64,000 nt of DNA from an uncultured Rhizobiaceae group bacterium (GTDB lineage Bacteria > Pseudomonadota > Alphaproteobacteria > Rhizobiales > Rhizobiaceae), in NCBI GenBank assembly GCA_937958815.1, contig CALGMR010000013.1, positions 1 to 64,000 on the forward strand. The letters run 5' to 3'. The position numbers were made by a program, and so were the translations under genes. Below the pieces are notes generated by a model, which was given only the letters and a program-made list of their open reading frames with translations, was not told the origin of the DNA and made no database searches. Below, piece by piece: positions 25,565 to 34,779 of this stretch; within the stretch, counting starts at the first letter, position 1; every line of letters begins with the position of its first letter.

Positions 25565-26986
25565 TCACTTTGCAGAATTGTTTCGCGACGTGATGCGCAT
25601 TGGCATATCGTTGTCGGGTTGGATTGTGATCTTCATAACGGGCCACGGTTTTTTTGCAGCACTGTAGTCAAAACGAAAACGGCGCAGCATGATGGCAGCA
25701 ATAATCTGTGCTTCCTGCATGGCAAAACTTGCGCCAATGCACACACGTGGGCCCATGCCAAATGGCAGGTAGTCAAACCGTCCAATAGATTTGCGGTTTT
25801 CTCCAAGGAAACGATCTGGCTTAAATTCAGCGGCATCGTCCCAAAGGGTTGTGTGACGGTGCAACACCCACTGGCTCACATAAATATTGGTGCCCTTTGG
25901 TATTTGATATTCGCCAAAATCTATATCATCGGTCAGCGTGCGCAGAATCACGGGCGCGGGAGGAAACAGCCGCATTGCTTCTTCAAAACAGGCGGTGATC
26001 CAAGGCATTTCATTGCCCCAGTTTTCCGGCGGAAGCCCTTCCATGTCGAGCGCGTCTGCCTCGGCCTCCGCGCGTTCACGTGCTGCTGTATCATGGGAAA
26101 GCAGATAGAACATCCACGTTAATGCACGGGCGGTGGTTTCATGGCCAGCCCCGATGAAGGTGATGATGTTGTCTTCGATTTCTTCAATGGTGAGACGATC
26201 TTTGTCGTTGTCTCCTGCGCGCAACAAGAGGGTGAGAAAGTCCTCAGGCACCTCTTCTCCGGCATCTATGCGCGCAGCACGTTTTTCCGCTGTGCGGCGC
26301 ACAACCTCTCGCAAACGTGTGGTCGCGCCGTGACCGCGCATTCTGGTGAGCCGCGGCACCCAATCAGGTGCGCCCATGAGGTCAAGAGGGTCTGCGGCAC
26401 TCAGGTGCTCTAAAAACTGGGTGACGTCAGTGAGAATTTGTTCTCCATCCTCATTGATGTCGCCAGAGAAAAGCGTTTCGGACAAAACCATGTAGGCCAA
26501 ACGGGACATCATGGGAGCCATGGTCAGCTGTTTTGGCCCGGCCGCAATCTCTTCCATGAATGCGTCCGTTGCACGGCGCATTGCTTCTGCAAAACCATTG
26601 ACATGGCGGGGGGAGAACACGGGCGCGATGGTTTTTCGAGCCCGCCGCCATGTCTCGCCTTCCGCCGTCAACATTCCATCCCGCAAAACCGGTTTTAGAA
26701 TTTTCTGGCGAATAGGCTCTGCTTTCAACAGATGCGCATTTTCCACGAACACATGGCGTATCAAGTCCGGATCATTCACCAATGCGAAGGGCATATGAAA
26801 GAGCTTGTAGCGTGATACTGGAATGTCGAATTGAAATTTGGCGAATGCTTCAAGCGGGTTTCGCACAATGTTTGGCACCTGCAACAAAGTGCGCAACCAG
26901 ACAAAATTTTGATAGGGCCCCGGACGCCCAACAGGATAAGGCGGGGTAAACCTTGCACTTGTTGAACCTTGCATCGACTGCAACAT
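25565..26986 (-). CDS. Cytochrome P450
   Basis: The product has 473 residues from the preferred ATG at 26986. An upstream in-frame ATG at 27121 would add a non-P450 extension that overlaps the promoter region. All P450 hallmarks are present: the I-helix FIGAGHETTARALTW, the K-helix ExxR in CFEEAMRLFPP, the PERF-like FKPDRFLGE and the heme-Cys loop FGMGPRVCIGASF. The lack of an N-terminal membrane helix indicates a soluble bacterial class. No ferredoxin or reductase gene is adjacent, so redox partners must come from elsewhere. It is divergent from the M20 gene. Confidence 0.93.
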   Translation of the reverse strand: MLQSMQGSTSARFTPPYPVGRPGPYQNFVWLRTLLQVPNIVRNPLEAFAKFQFDIPVSRYKLFHMPFALVNDPDLIRHVFVENAHLLKAEPIRQKILKPVLRDGMLTAEGETWRRARKTIAPVFSPRHVNGFAEAMRRATDAFMEEIAAGPKQLTMAPMMSRLAYMVLSETLFSGDINEDGEQILTDVTQFLEHLSAADPLDLMGAPDWVPRLTRMRGHGATTRLREVVRRTAEKRAARIDAGEEVPEDFLTLLLRAGDNDKDRLTIEEIEDNIITFIGAGHETTARALTWMFYLLSHDTAARERAEAEADALDMEGLPPENWGNEMPWITACFEEAMRLFPPAPVILRTLTDDIDFGEYQIPKGTNIYVSQWVLHRHTTLWDDAAEFKPDRFLGENRKSIGRFDYLPFGMGPRVCIGASFAMQEAQIIAAIMLRRFRFDYSAAKKPWPVMKITIQPDNDMPMRITSRNNSAK

Positions 26987-27150
26987 GGAAGGCACCTGTC
27001 GTTTATGTATCTCACATTGAAAGTGTGTCTCCTGCGTATGAAATGCAAGGGGACAGACTGACGCGATTAAGATTAGTGAGGCTCCCGCGCGTGATTGTGT
27101 GGTAGTATATGAGCCACTCATGTTTGGATGTATCGAAGTGACATTTCATT

Positions 27151-28296
27151 ATGCTGACGAATTCTGACCTTGTTGAACTGACTGAGTTTCGACGGGCTTT
27201 GCACATGAAGCCTGAAGTCTCCGGTGAAGAAGCTGAAACGGCTGCTGCTATTGTGGCAGAGTTGGAAAAATTGTCTCCAGCGCGCATTTTAACCAAGCTG
27301 GGCGGTCATGGCGTTGCGGCCGTTTTCGACAGCGGTGTCGACGGGCCAACAGTTCTGTTTCGTGCAGAATTGGATGCGCTTCCTATTGAAGAATTGTCGG
27401 AGAATCCCTGGAAATCGCAGGTGCAAGGCAAGGGGCATTTGTGTGGTCATGATGGCCATATGACGATGCTTTTGGCTTTGGGGCGTTTGTTGAAACGCAA
27501 ACCTATTGCCAAAGGTCGCGTCGTCTTGATGTTTCAACCTGCAGAAGAAGATGGCAGTGGCGCAAGGGCGGTTGTGGCGGACCCCGCATATGCTGACATC
27601 GCGCCCGATTGGGCTTTTGCCATTCACAACGAACCGGGAAGGCCATTTGGATACGTCTCGACCCGCATTGGTTTGATCAATTGCGCTTCCCAAGGATTGG
27701 TAATCCGTTTGACGGGCAAGACGTCTCATGCAGCCAATCCTGAAGATGGGATATCGCCATCATTGGCAGTTGCAGAATTGCTGCCTGCGCTCAGTGCATT
27801 GGGGCAGGGTGGCGACTTGGATGATGCGTTTAAACTGGCCACAATCACCCATGTCCAAATTGGAGAGCCGAGCTTTGGAATTTCCCCCGGCGGGGCGGTG
27901 ATTTATGTAACTCTTCGCACTGCCTATGATGAACCTATGGAAAACATGTTGAAGGCAGCGCGTTCATTGGTGCTGGATGCGGCTCAAAAATTCGATCTCA
28001 ATGCAGCGTTTGAAACTTGTGACGAATTTGCTGCGTCCATTAATGATGCCGACGCCACTAACGTTGCTATAGCGGCAATGAATGCCATTGGGATTGCCAA
28101 TGGCGATGATGGTTTGCCTATGCGTGCGTCTGAAGATTTTGGTGTTTTTGGATGGTCGGCAAAGGCTGCCATGTTGTGCCTTGGCCCGGGCGAAGATCAT
28201 GCGGCGTTGCACAATCCCGACTACGATTTTCCGGATGATTTGATACCCGTTGGGGCGGCGATATTCGAACGCATCGCGCATGATTTGCTTGGATGA
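27151..28296 (+). CDS. M20 family amidohydrolase (hippurate hydrolase / aminoacylase type)
   Basis: The product has 381 residues. Metal-site motifs are FRAELDALPIEE, GHLCGHDGHMTML and QPAEEDGSGARAVV; the bridging site lies near EPGRPFG, and the late His in RASEDFGVFG follows. These enzymes cleave N-acyl amino acids. The gene starts 165 bp from the divergent P450 gene and converges with the AlkD-like gene six bases after its stop. Confidence 0.9.
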   Translation: MLTNSDLVELTEFRRALHMKPEVSGEEAETAAAIVAELEKLSPARILTKLGGHGVAAVFDSGVDGPTVLFRAELDALPIEELSENPWKSQVQGKGHLCGHDGHMTMLLALGRLLKRKPIAKGRVVLMFQPAEEDGSGARAVVADPAYADIAPDWAFAIHNEPGRPFGYVSTRIGLINCASQGLVIRLTGKTSHAANPEDGISPSLAVAELLPALSALGQGGDLDDAFKLATITHVQIGEPSFGISPGGAVIYVTLRTAYDEPMENMLKAARSLVLDAAQKFDLNAAFETCDEFAASINDADATNVAIAAMNAIGIANGDDGLPMRASEDFGVFGWSAKAAMLCLGPGEDHAALHNPDYDFPDDLIPVGAAIFERIAHDLLG

Positions 28297-28302
28297 GACA
28301 AC

Positions 28303-29067
28303 CTATATGCTGCGCAATCCGCGTTTCACGATATAGGCTGTTTCTTTCGACGGGCTTTGGTTTTGCCAATCTTCGCACAGTGCAATAACCCATTCTGGTT
28401 GGCTTTTGAACGCATCATTCAGCCAGTTCGCCACGGAATCTTGCACATAGCGCGCCTCGTCTGATTTCAAAGGTTGAAGTATCGGAAGGGCCAATTCAGG
28501 GTTTGTTTTCAAAATAGCGATGTGAGGGCTCCAAACACCTCGTGGTCGCAATGCTTCGCACGCAAACCGCCGGATGTATTGTGACGGGTTGCTGACCCAT
28601 GGTGTCAAAATTTCAATGGACTGTTCGGGGGCTTTTGCAACATCGGGACGAATTGCAAGCCAAGCCCATTCACGCACACCAAAATGATGGTCGTCCGCAA
28701 GAGGTTTGATGTGTTTCAGTTTATCTTCAAGAGAAAGATCTGGCTGGCCCGCAATGGCGTAAGCTGCCCAACCGCGCACTGTGTCAGACGGGTGCTGCAT
28801 CAGTGTCTTGATTAAATCGCGCCCATGGGCAGTCAATATGATCTCGCTGGCCAGCGCCATGCGTTTTGTGATGCCTAATTTTGGGTCTATTTCCGCTTTT
28901 GCCTGTGCGGCAAGTTTTGGAAAAATGTTGGCGATCAGACTGGAAAAATCGATTGCCAGCCCTTCAGAAAGGGTGGCGCTTTCAATTTCGCCTGCTTCCA
29001 GTTGTTTGCGAATTTCCGGCGTGACGTCTGAAATTTTTGCAGCGCCTTTTCGTTTCGGTTTATCCAT
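28303..29067 (-). CDS. AlkD-like HEAT-repeat DNA alkylation repair protein
   Basis: The product has 254 residues, built of ALK/HEAT repeats. Recognisable parts are SDTVRGWAAYAIAG, HHFGVREWAWLAIRPD, NPSQYIRRFACEALRPRGVW and DEARYVQDSVANWLND. This subgroup is annotated as DNA alkylation repair protein. AlkD-type enzymes bind alkylated DNA and excise bulky N3/N7 adducts, but activity of this branch is less certain. It lies downstream of ychF on the same strand, 36 bp away. Confidence 0.8.
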   Translation of the reverse strand: MDKPKRKGAAKISDVTPEIRKQLEAGEIESATLSEGLAIDFSSLIANIFPKLAAQAKAEIDPKLGITKRMALASEIILTAHGRDLIKTLMQHPSDTVRGWAAYAIAGQPDLSLEDKLKHIKPLADDHHFGVREWAWLAIRPDVAKAPEQSIEILTPWVSNPSQYIRRFACEALRPRGVWSPHIAILKTNPELALPILQPLKSDEARYVQDSVANWLNDAFKSQPEWVIALCEDWQNQSPSKETAYIVKRGLRSI

Positions 29068-29103
29068 CCTGGCGGCACTCCCAATCTCAAACTGACAGTG
29101 TTG

Positions 29104-30207
29104 TCAGGTGTTGAATTTGAACAACATGACATCACCATCTTGCACCACATATTCCTTGCCTTCATCACGGGCTTTTCCGGCTTCCTTGGCCTTCACTTCA
29201 CCGCCGAGCGTTACATAGTCTTCATAGGCAATGGTTTGCGCGCGAATGAACCCGCGTTCGAAATCTGTGTGGATCACACCAGCTGCTCCGGGTGCTTTTG
29301 TGCCAATAGCAATTGTCCATGCGCGTGTTTCTTTTGGTCCTGCCGTAAAATAAGTGATCAGGTTCAACAGGTCATATCCAGCCGCAATAAGGCGGTTCAG
29401 ACCAGATTCTTCCAATCCGTTCATCTCCAAGAAGTCACCTTGTTCTTCGTCTGGCAATTGGGCGATTTCTTCTTCAATCGCTGCTGAAATCACAACGGTT
29501 CCCGCGCCTTGCTCCGCGGCCATTTTTGCGACAGCTTCACTTTTGTCGTTTCCAGTCGCCGCGTCAGCTTCGGCCACGTTGCAAACATAAAGAACAGGCT
29601 TTGATGTGAGAAGTTGAAGGCCGTTCAAAATCTTCAAATCGTCAGGCTCAATACCGTCCAACAAGTGGCGCACAGGCTTGCCGTCTTGCAGAAGTTCGAT
29701 TGCAGCTTCCATCATGGGAAGGACGGCAAGGCTTTCCTTGTCTTTTGCGCCCGCACGTTTGCGGGTTTGTTCTGCGCGGCGTTCCAAACTGTCGAGATCA
29801 GCCAACATCAGTTCAGTTTCGATTGTTTCCGCGTCGGCAATGGGGTCAATCGTGCCTTCCACATGGGTGATGTCGTCATCTTCAAAACAACGCAACACAT
29901 GCACTGTGGCATCAACTTCGCGAATGTTGGCCAAAAACTGGTTGCCCAAACCTTCGCCCTTGGATGCGCCGCGCACGAGGCCTGCAATATCCACGAAGGA
30001 AATGCGCGTGGGAATAATTTCTTTTGACGCGGCGATTTCTGCAATCTTGTTCAAGCGATCATCGGGCACTGCCACTTCGCCAGTGTTGGGCTCAATGGTG
30101 CAGAAGGGATAATTTGCCGCTTGTGCTGACGCTGTACGTGTGAGCGCGTTGAAGAGGGTGGACTTTCCAACATTTGGCAGTCCTACAATTCCGCATTTAA
30201 AACCCAT
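29104..30207 (-). CDS. ychF: Ribosome-binding ATPase YchF
   Basis: The product has 367 residues of an Obg-family P-loop protein that prefers ATP. G1 is GLPNVGKSTLFNALT, switch region NYPFCTIEPNTG, G3 DIAGLVRGASKGEGLGNQFL, and the C-terminal TGS domain begins around KAPGAAGVIHTDFERGFIRA. It interacts with the ribosome and responds to stress. It follows pth and rplY in the conserved rplY-pth-ychF order. Confidence 0.97.
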   Translation of the reverse strand: MGFKCGIVGLPNVGKSTLFNALTRTASAQAANYPFCTIEPNTGEVAVPDDRLNKIAEIAASKEIIPTRISFVDIAGLVRGASKGEGLGNQFLANIREVDATVHVLRCFEDDDITHVEGTIDPIADAETIETELMLADLDSLERRAEQTRKRAGAKDKESLAVLPMMEAAIELLQDGKPVRHLLDGIEPDDLKILNGLQLLTSKPVLYVCNVAEADAATGNDKSEAVAKMAAEQGAGTVVISAAIEEEIAQLPDEEQGDFLEMNGLEESGLNRLIAAGYDLLNLITYFTAGPKETRAWTIAIGTKAPGAAGVIHTDFERGFIRAQTIAYEDYVTLGGEVKAKEAGKARDEGKEYVVQDGDVMLFKFNT

Positions 30208-30252
30208 GATCGTTCCTGAATTCTTGAATTTCTGAGAAGCACTTACGCTTGT

Positions 30253-30975
30253 TTAGTCTTCGTTGCCACCAAAGATTTTTTTCAGCATATCAGCCATAGG
30301 GCCGCTTTTGGGAACAGTGCCCTTCGGGCCATTGTTCCGCGCCTGCCTGATGTGGCTTTTGCCCGTTTTCTTGGCTGATGATTGCCCTTTGGCACCTGGC
30401 GGTTCGTTAGATTGTGTGCGCAATGCCAATCGGTTCATAAAGGCTGCATCTTCGCTTTTGGCGAGGAGGTCTGCATTGCGCGCCATTTCATCAAGCAGGG
30501 GATCAAGCCAAACATGATCTGCTTTTGCAAAATCACCCAGCACGTGGCCCGTCACTTTGTCTTTGTGACCGGGGTGGCCGATGCCGATGCGCACGCGCCG
30601 ATAGTCTTTGCCGATATGGGCATCGAGTGAACGAATGCCATTGTGGCCGCCAGCGCCACCACCTGTTTTGATGCGCACTTTGCCGGGGGCGAGATCGAGT
30701 TCATCATACAGCACCACAACATCTTCCAGCGGCACTTTGTAAAAGCGCAAAGCTTCGCCAACCGCGCGGCCAGATTCATTCATGAATGTGTTGGGTTTGA
30801 TGAGAAGCGTTTTCACACCACCAATTGTGCCTTCGGCGCACATGGCTTGAAAACGGCTTTTCCAAGGGGAGAAATTTTCATGGCGATGAATTTCATCGAC
30901 CGCCATGAAGCCGACATTGTGCCGGTGATTTTGATGTTTTTGACCGGGGTTTCCCAGTCCAGCGATAAGAAGCAT
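30253..30975 (-). CDS. pth: Peptidyl-tRNA hydrolase
   Basis: The product has 240 residues. It recycles peptidyl-tRNA released from stalled ribosomes. The substrate-site motifs are GLGNPGQKHQNHRHNVGFMA with the catalytic His, NTFMNESGRAV and GGGAGGHNGIRS. The C-terminal 45 residues are an extra basic and Gly/Pro-rich tail that is common in alphaproteobacterial Pth. It is the middle gene of rplY-pth-ychF. Confidence 0.97.
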   Translation of the reverse strand: MLLIAGLGNPGQKHQNHRHNVGFMAVDEIHRHENFSPWKSRFQAMCAEGTIGGVKTLLIKPNTFMNESGRAVGEALRFYKVPLEDVVVLYDELDLAPGKVRIKTGGGAGGHNGIRSLDAHIGKDYRRVRIGIGHPGHKDKVTGHVLGDFAKADHVWLDPLLDEMARNADLLAKSEDAAFMNRLALRTQSNEPPGAKGQSSAKKTGKSHIRQARNNGPKGTVPKSGPMADMLKKIFGGNED

Positions 30976-31047
30976 GGGGTTGTCCCGTCTTCGGCTGAAT
31001 GAAGTGGCTTACCTATAAGAGCAAGCCACTTGGATTCAAAGTGTCGC

Positions 31048-31719
31048 TTACTCTTCTTCTTCAGCGCCTTCAGACTTCTGGCCAGTGACCTCAGTCTCAG
31101 GAGCTTCTGGAGCTGCTGTATCGTCTTCTTCCTCTGTACCATCAGAACGCAGACCAGCAGGCGTTGCGATTGTGGCAAGAGTGAAGTCACGATCGGTGAT
31201 GGTTGGAACCACACCTTCTGGCAATGTCACATCAGAAATGTTCAATGCGTCGCCCAATTCAGCAGCGCTCAAATCGACTGAGAATGCTTCCGGAATTGAA
31301 TTCGCCGGGCAGTTCACTTCAACAGTGTGGCGAACAATGTTCAACACGCCGCCAGCTTTCAAGCCTGGGCAAGTTTCTTCGTTTTCAAAGTGAACAGGAA
31401 CTTCAACCGTCACTTCTGTTTTAGCAGAAACGCGCAACAGGTCCACATGAACAACTTTGTCGCTCACTGGGTGCAACTGATAGTCTTTTGGAAGAACGCT
31501 GTGTTCCGTGCCATCAACATTGATGGAAAGAATAGTCGTCATGAAGCCACCAGCGTGGATCTTCAGAGTGATTTCTTTCGAAGGCAATGCGATTGCGAGG
31601 GGGGATTTCTTGTCGCCGTAAATTACGGCTGGCACCATGTTATTTCTGCGCAGCTCACGTGCGGCCCCCTTGCCTACACGGTCACGCGCTTGGGCGTCGA
31701 GCTTGTTTTCGTTGCTCAT
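31048..31719 (-). CDS. rplY: 50S ribosomal protein L25, long Ctc form
   Basis: The product has 223 residues. The N-terminal domain binds 5S rRNA ([20 protein letters not shown]), the TL5-type C-terminal domain follows, and a very acidic Glu-rich tail ends the protein. TTAGGAGCATATT precedes the ATG. It is the first gene of the rplY-pth-ychF unit; its promoter must lie in the 250-bp gap upstream, where I see no other gene. Confidence 0.96.
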   Translation of the reverse strand: MSNENKLDAQARDRVGKGAARELRRNNMVPAVIYGDKKSPLAIALPSKEITLKIHAGGFMTTILSINVDGTEHSVLPKDYQLHPVSDKVVHVDLLRVSAKTEVTVEVPVHFENEETCPGLKAGGVLNIVRHTVEVNCPANSIPEAFSVDLSAAELGDALNISDVTLPEGVVPTITDRDFTLATIATPAGLRSDGTEEEDDTAAPEAPETEVTGQKSEGAEEEE

Positions 31720-31972
31720 AATATGCTCCTAAGCGGTTGTAGAGGTTGTTTGACAACTAAAGTCAGAAATCAAACCCAATGGCTTCATTCCAAACGCATA
31801 AAACGGACCAGCCGTTGCAACGATCAAAACTGTAAGAAAGCCTTGGCCCACGTTCCCTCCAGGGGTGTCGACGTGGTGGCGCTGATTTAGACGAAGATTG
31901 CTATTTGTGCAAGGGGGAGATGGGGTTCTCAGATTTAACGGAGAATCCCTCCCAGCATATAGCGCTGAGCTG

Positions 31973-32428
31973 TCAGCCAATCGAGCCGATCGACCGTTTT
32001 GCCGCTTGAAATTGCGAGAATGTGCCAACCAACTCTTCCGACCCATCGCTTGCTACGCGAAATTTTCCAGTTGATTTGACCAATTTGTACCCGCCGCCTT
32101 CGAGCTTCAAACGCAATACAAACTGAAACCCAGTTTTGGTTTCGACAGTCTCTTCGATCAACTGAGAAACGATTTTTGTGTCGTCTGGATGGTATTTTTC
32201 CAATGCTGTCTTCAAATCAACTGGCCCTGGTGTGGGCTTCATTTCATGAATTTTAAATACGTCATCGGACCAATGCACAAGACCTGTGTCCAAGCTCAGC
32301 TGCCAAATTCCGTATGGGTCAAACAGAGAGAGTATGTGCAATAGTTCTTCTGCTTCAAAATCTTTAATCTGGATGGTTTGTGGCGACCGAAGGTCTGAAC
32401 GCATGTCGAAAGTTAGGTCGTCAATCAC
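31973..32428 (-). CDS. PAS-domain protein
   Basis: The product has 151 residues. A single PAS_3-type fold spans about 35-140 with YGIWQLSLDTGLVHWSDDVF and ALEKYHPDDTKIVSQLIEE, which are hallmarks of PAS domains with a PAC-like C-terminal part (VSKSTGKFRV-type strand). No output domain is attached, so it probably acts through a partner. It is divergent from the LuxR-type gene, and the two may be functionally linked. Confidence 0.75.
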   Translation of the reverse strand: MIDDLTFDMRSDLRSPQTIQIKDFEAEELLHILSLFDPYGIWQLSLDTGLVHWSDDVFKIHEMKPTPGPVDLKTALEKYHPDDTKIVSQLIEETVETKTGFQFVLRLKLEGGGYKLVKSTGKFRVASDGSEELVGTFSQFQAAKRSIGSIG

Positions 32429-32510
32429 TTTGAAGAATCCTATTGAGTCAATTGGATCGCAGGTCCCTCAACATACTGACCTTACGTCATCTTGCAACTC
32501 CAAGATTTAA

Positions 32511-32551
32511 GGGTGCGGTCTTAACCGGAATTTTACCAAGATTTCGCACCC
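32511..32551. promoter_or_regulatory. Inverted repeat in PAS/LuxR divergent promoter
   Basis: GGGTGCG at 32511-32517 is repeated inverted as CGCACCC at 32545-32551, 27 bases apart, just upstream of the LuxR-type gene. It is not a classical 20-bp lux box. A regulator-binding site or 5' UTR stem is possible. Confidence 0.35.
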
Positions 32552-32582
32552 TACAAATCTGCGACAGAATTGGGGAAAGTTG

Positions 32583-33302
32583 ATGGGTAATACGTTACTT
32601 ATTGAAGATCATGTTGAGAAGATCGACTGTCTTCAAACCAGTTATGATGCTTTCAAATACCTACGATTGCTTTCTGAGGAAGCCGGTTACAACACTTTCA
32701 GTGTGATGTCATTGGGTGAAGGTGCCAATGATATTTCTGAGATGAGCGTTGTTAACAATTGGAATCCTGAACTCATTCAAATTTACGACGGTGAAGAATT
32801 GGCCGTGAAATCGCCGATTCTTGAGCACGGAAAAACTTCGGTGCGACCATTATCGTATTCGCTAGAACATCTACCTCAAAATCGTTCGGACGTGAAAAAG
32901 ACCCTCTCTATCGAACTTTTTAACGATTTCAACATGCAACATGGATTGAGCCTCCCGGTTCAAAACGTGCGAGGTGAAAAAGGTGTGATCTCATTTGCTG
33001 GTGATCGAGTTGCACAAAAAGAATCTAATAAGTTTGGCGTTCATATCCTAGCTGGATATTTGTTTGAAATCATGACGGTTGCTAAAGATGAACAGATTGC
33101 GCATTTACCGCAGCTAACAGAGCGAGAACGAGACTGCTTAAGTTGGACGGCAGCAGGCAAAACATCTTCCGAAATTGCTTCAATTCTTGAGTTGTCTGAC
33201 CACACAATCAATCATTATCTCACTTCTGCAGCGCGCAAACTTGATGCAGTTAATCGTGTACAGGCAGTTGCCAAAGCAATCCGTCTACAATTGCTGCACT
33301 AA
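32583..33302 (+). CDS. LuxR-family transcriptional regulator (solo, divergent autoinducer domain)
   Basis: The product has 239 residues. The ATG at 32583 is chosen over the adjacent TTG at 32580. The N-terminal domain (about 15-160) has the layout of autoinducer-binding domains: NNWNPELIQIYDGEEL, then AVKSPIL where most LuxR proteins have an Asp-Pro pair, and SVRPLSYS where a conserved Trp is usual. The C-terminal GerE helix-turn-helix (about 175-235) is canonical: LTERERDCLSWTAAGKTSSE and SDHTINHYLTSAARKL. No luxI is nearby. The altered pocket residues suggest it binds something other than a standard acyl-homoserine lactone, or nothing. Confidence 0.85.
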   Translation: MGNTLLIEDHVEKIDCLQTSYDAFKYLRLLSEEAGYNTFSVMSLGEGANDISEMSVVNNWNPELIQIYDGEELAVKSPILEHGKTSVRPLSYSLEHLPQNRSDVKKTLSIELFNDFNMQHGLSLPVQNVRGEKGVISFAGDRVAQKESNKFGVHILAGYLFEIMTVAKDEQIAHLPQLTERERDCLSWTAAGKTSSEIASILELSDHTINHYLTSAARKLDAVNRVQAVAKAIRLQLLH

Positions 33303-33316
33303 GCTGCTGACGGTAC

Positions 33317-33589
33317 TCAGTGTCCATTGTTGACGACCAGGCGCAATTTGCCAGGATTCGAGCGAGATTGCGCCGACAATTCTCTGTCCAAAGCTACCTC
33401 TCGGCCCAGTTTGCTCAAACTTGCGGCTGCTTCAAGGTAGTGGTCTTCGCTATGGAAGTCGAAATTTTGTGACACCAATCGCAAGGCATACGCTTCGATT
33501 GTCTCGTGTTTAAGTTCTGAGCACTCAAGACCTGTTTGCACTGGTTTTGGAGTAAAATTGGCTCTCAGCATTCTAAGCAATTTTGGCAT
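33317..33589 (-). CDS. Small hypothetical protein
   Basis: The product has 90 residues from the ATG at 33589, which is preceded by GGAAAG at good distance; a longer in-frame start at 33685 lacks this. It is soluble and helical, with ETIEAYALRLVSQNFDF and HYLEAAASLSKLGREV. I recognise no domain. It converges with the LuxR-type gene and is divergent from the EAL gene. Confidence 0.5.
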   Translation of the reverse strand: MPKLLRMLRANFTPKPVQTGLECSELKHETIEAYALRLVSQNFDFHSEDHYLEAAASLSKLGREVALDRELSAQSRSNPGKLRLVVNNGH

Positions 33590-33803
33590 GTCTAAAGCTT
33601 TCCAATTGGTTTGTAGAACAGTCTGCAATTGACTCAAATGGTAGCAAATTGAAGCGTTCAAACCATTCCAATTTCCAATTGGCAAATTTCCGCTTACTAA
33701 ATTTTGGGGTGCTGGAGCACGATCTTGTTAATGTTTCAGTCACACTCTGCAGCACGAACACAGCAAAAAATATCCAGATGTAGCAGGTAAAGGGCCCAAA
33801 CAA

Positions 33804-34682
33804 ATGTTCACAAACACACTGAGAAAACTGTCAAATACGATCGATTCAAACACAGCTATGGTCAACTATTTTGATAGTTCGCAGGTTTCCGAAGGTTATG
33901 ATTTTTCGCAAGAAAACGAAACGCGACAGAAACCGTATACTTGTTTGTTTCAACCGATCTATCGTCGTGAAGATGATCGATTTGTGCCTGCCGGTCATAA
34001 AGTTGTAACGCGTCCGACACAGGGGTCGGAGCAAAATGCGAGACTTGTTCATGAAAATTCTGACACGAACTCTTGCGACTTATTTCGGGTTCTGGAAATG
34101 GGTGCCTGTCAGTTGGAAGTGATTATGTCACAAGTGGACGTGTTTCTTGCTCACAAGCGCGAGCAAGATAAACAGAAGTTGGTTTTCGAAATCGACATCT
34201 TTGAGTTTTCTCACAATCCAAACAATTTGACTCGATTGCAGGCAATTATTTCTGATGCGGAATTGAGAGGTATCAAGCTGTCTGACATTGTGATCGAGAT
34301 TTCAGGCTCAACCGTTCTTGACCCTGGAATAGTCTACACCATTGCAATGCAATTGAAGGAAATGGGCATCATGTTAGCGCTGAATAACTTGGATGCAGAC
34401 TCATTCAGCTTTAAACGCGTGTTTCAAATCTGGCCGCATGTGGTGAAGTTCAATCGTTCTTGGTGCGACTTACCAATCGATGATCCTTGCTATCTGGAAG
34501 TGGTGCGAACGCTCGTGGACGCAATCGCTGCAAAGGGAATTCATACAACATTGACCGACGTTCAAAATAAAATGGATTTACGCTTTGCGGCTCTATGTAA
34601 CTTTACTCGATGCCAAGGCTCTTTCTTTGGTGATCCGACGCCAACCATGGGCAGAGGTCTGGTCTATAAAGCTATTTCATAG
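33804..34682 (+). CDS. Degenerate EAL-domain protein
   Basis: The product has 292 residues. The EAL fold is readable from residue about 45 (YTCLFQPIYRREDDRFVPAG) to the end. The EAL signature position reads GHKVVTRP. The usual EITES segment is EISGST, and the DDFGTG segment is NNLDAD (MLALNNLDADSFSF). The metal-binding Glu and Asp residues are therefore lost. Cyclic-di-GMP hydrolysis is very unlikely; binding or protein interaction is possible. The gene belongs to the signalling patch between rplY and prs. Confidence 0.8.
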   Translation: MFTNTLRKLSNTIDSNTAMVNYFDSSQVSEGYDFSQENETRQKPYTCLFQPIYRREDDRFVPAGHKVVTRPTQGSEQNARLVHENSDTNSCDLFRVLEMGACQLEVIMSQVDVFLAHKREQDKQKLVFEIDIFEFSHNPNNLTRLQAIISDAELRGIKLSDIVIEISGSTVLDPGIVYTIAMQLKEMGIMLALNNLDADSFSFKRVFQIWPHVVKFNRSWCDLPIDDPCYLEVVRTLVDAIAAKGIHTTLTDVQNKMDLRFAALCNFTRCQGSFFGDPTPTMGRGLVYKAIS

Positions 34683-34779
34683 CCAATTAGGCACCTGTTT
34701 TTGCACCCATTGAGATCACAGCTCGTGGGAAACATGGGTTTACGACCCGTCGTGCAATCACAATTTCTTGGCGAAAACC

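Noticed and set aside
31729-32046. Frames in the gap upstream of rplY
   Set aside because: They overlap each other on both strands without ribosome sites or known domains. The gap is better taken as the rplY promoter region.
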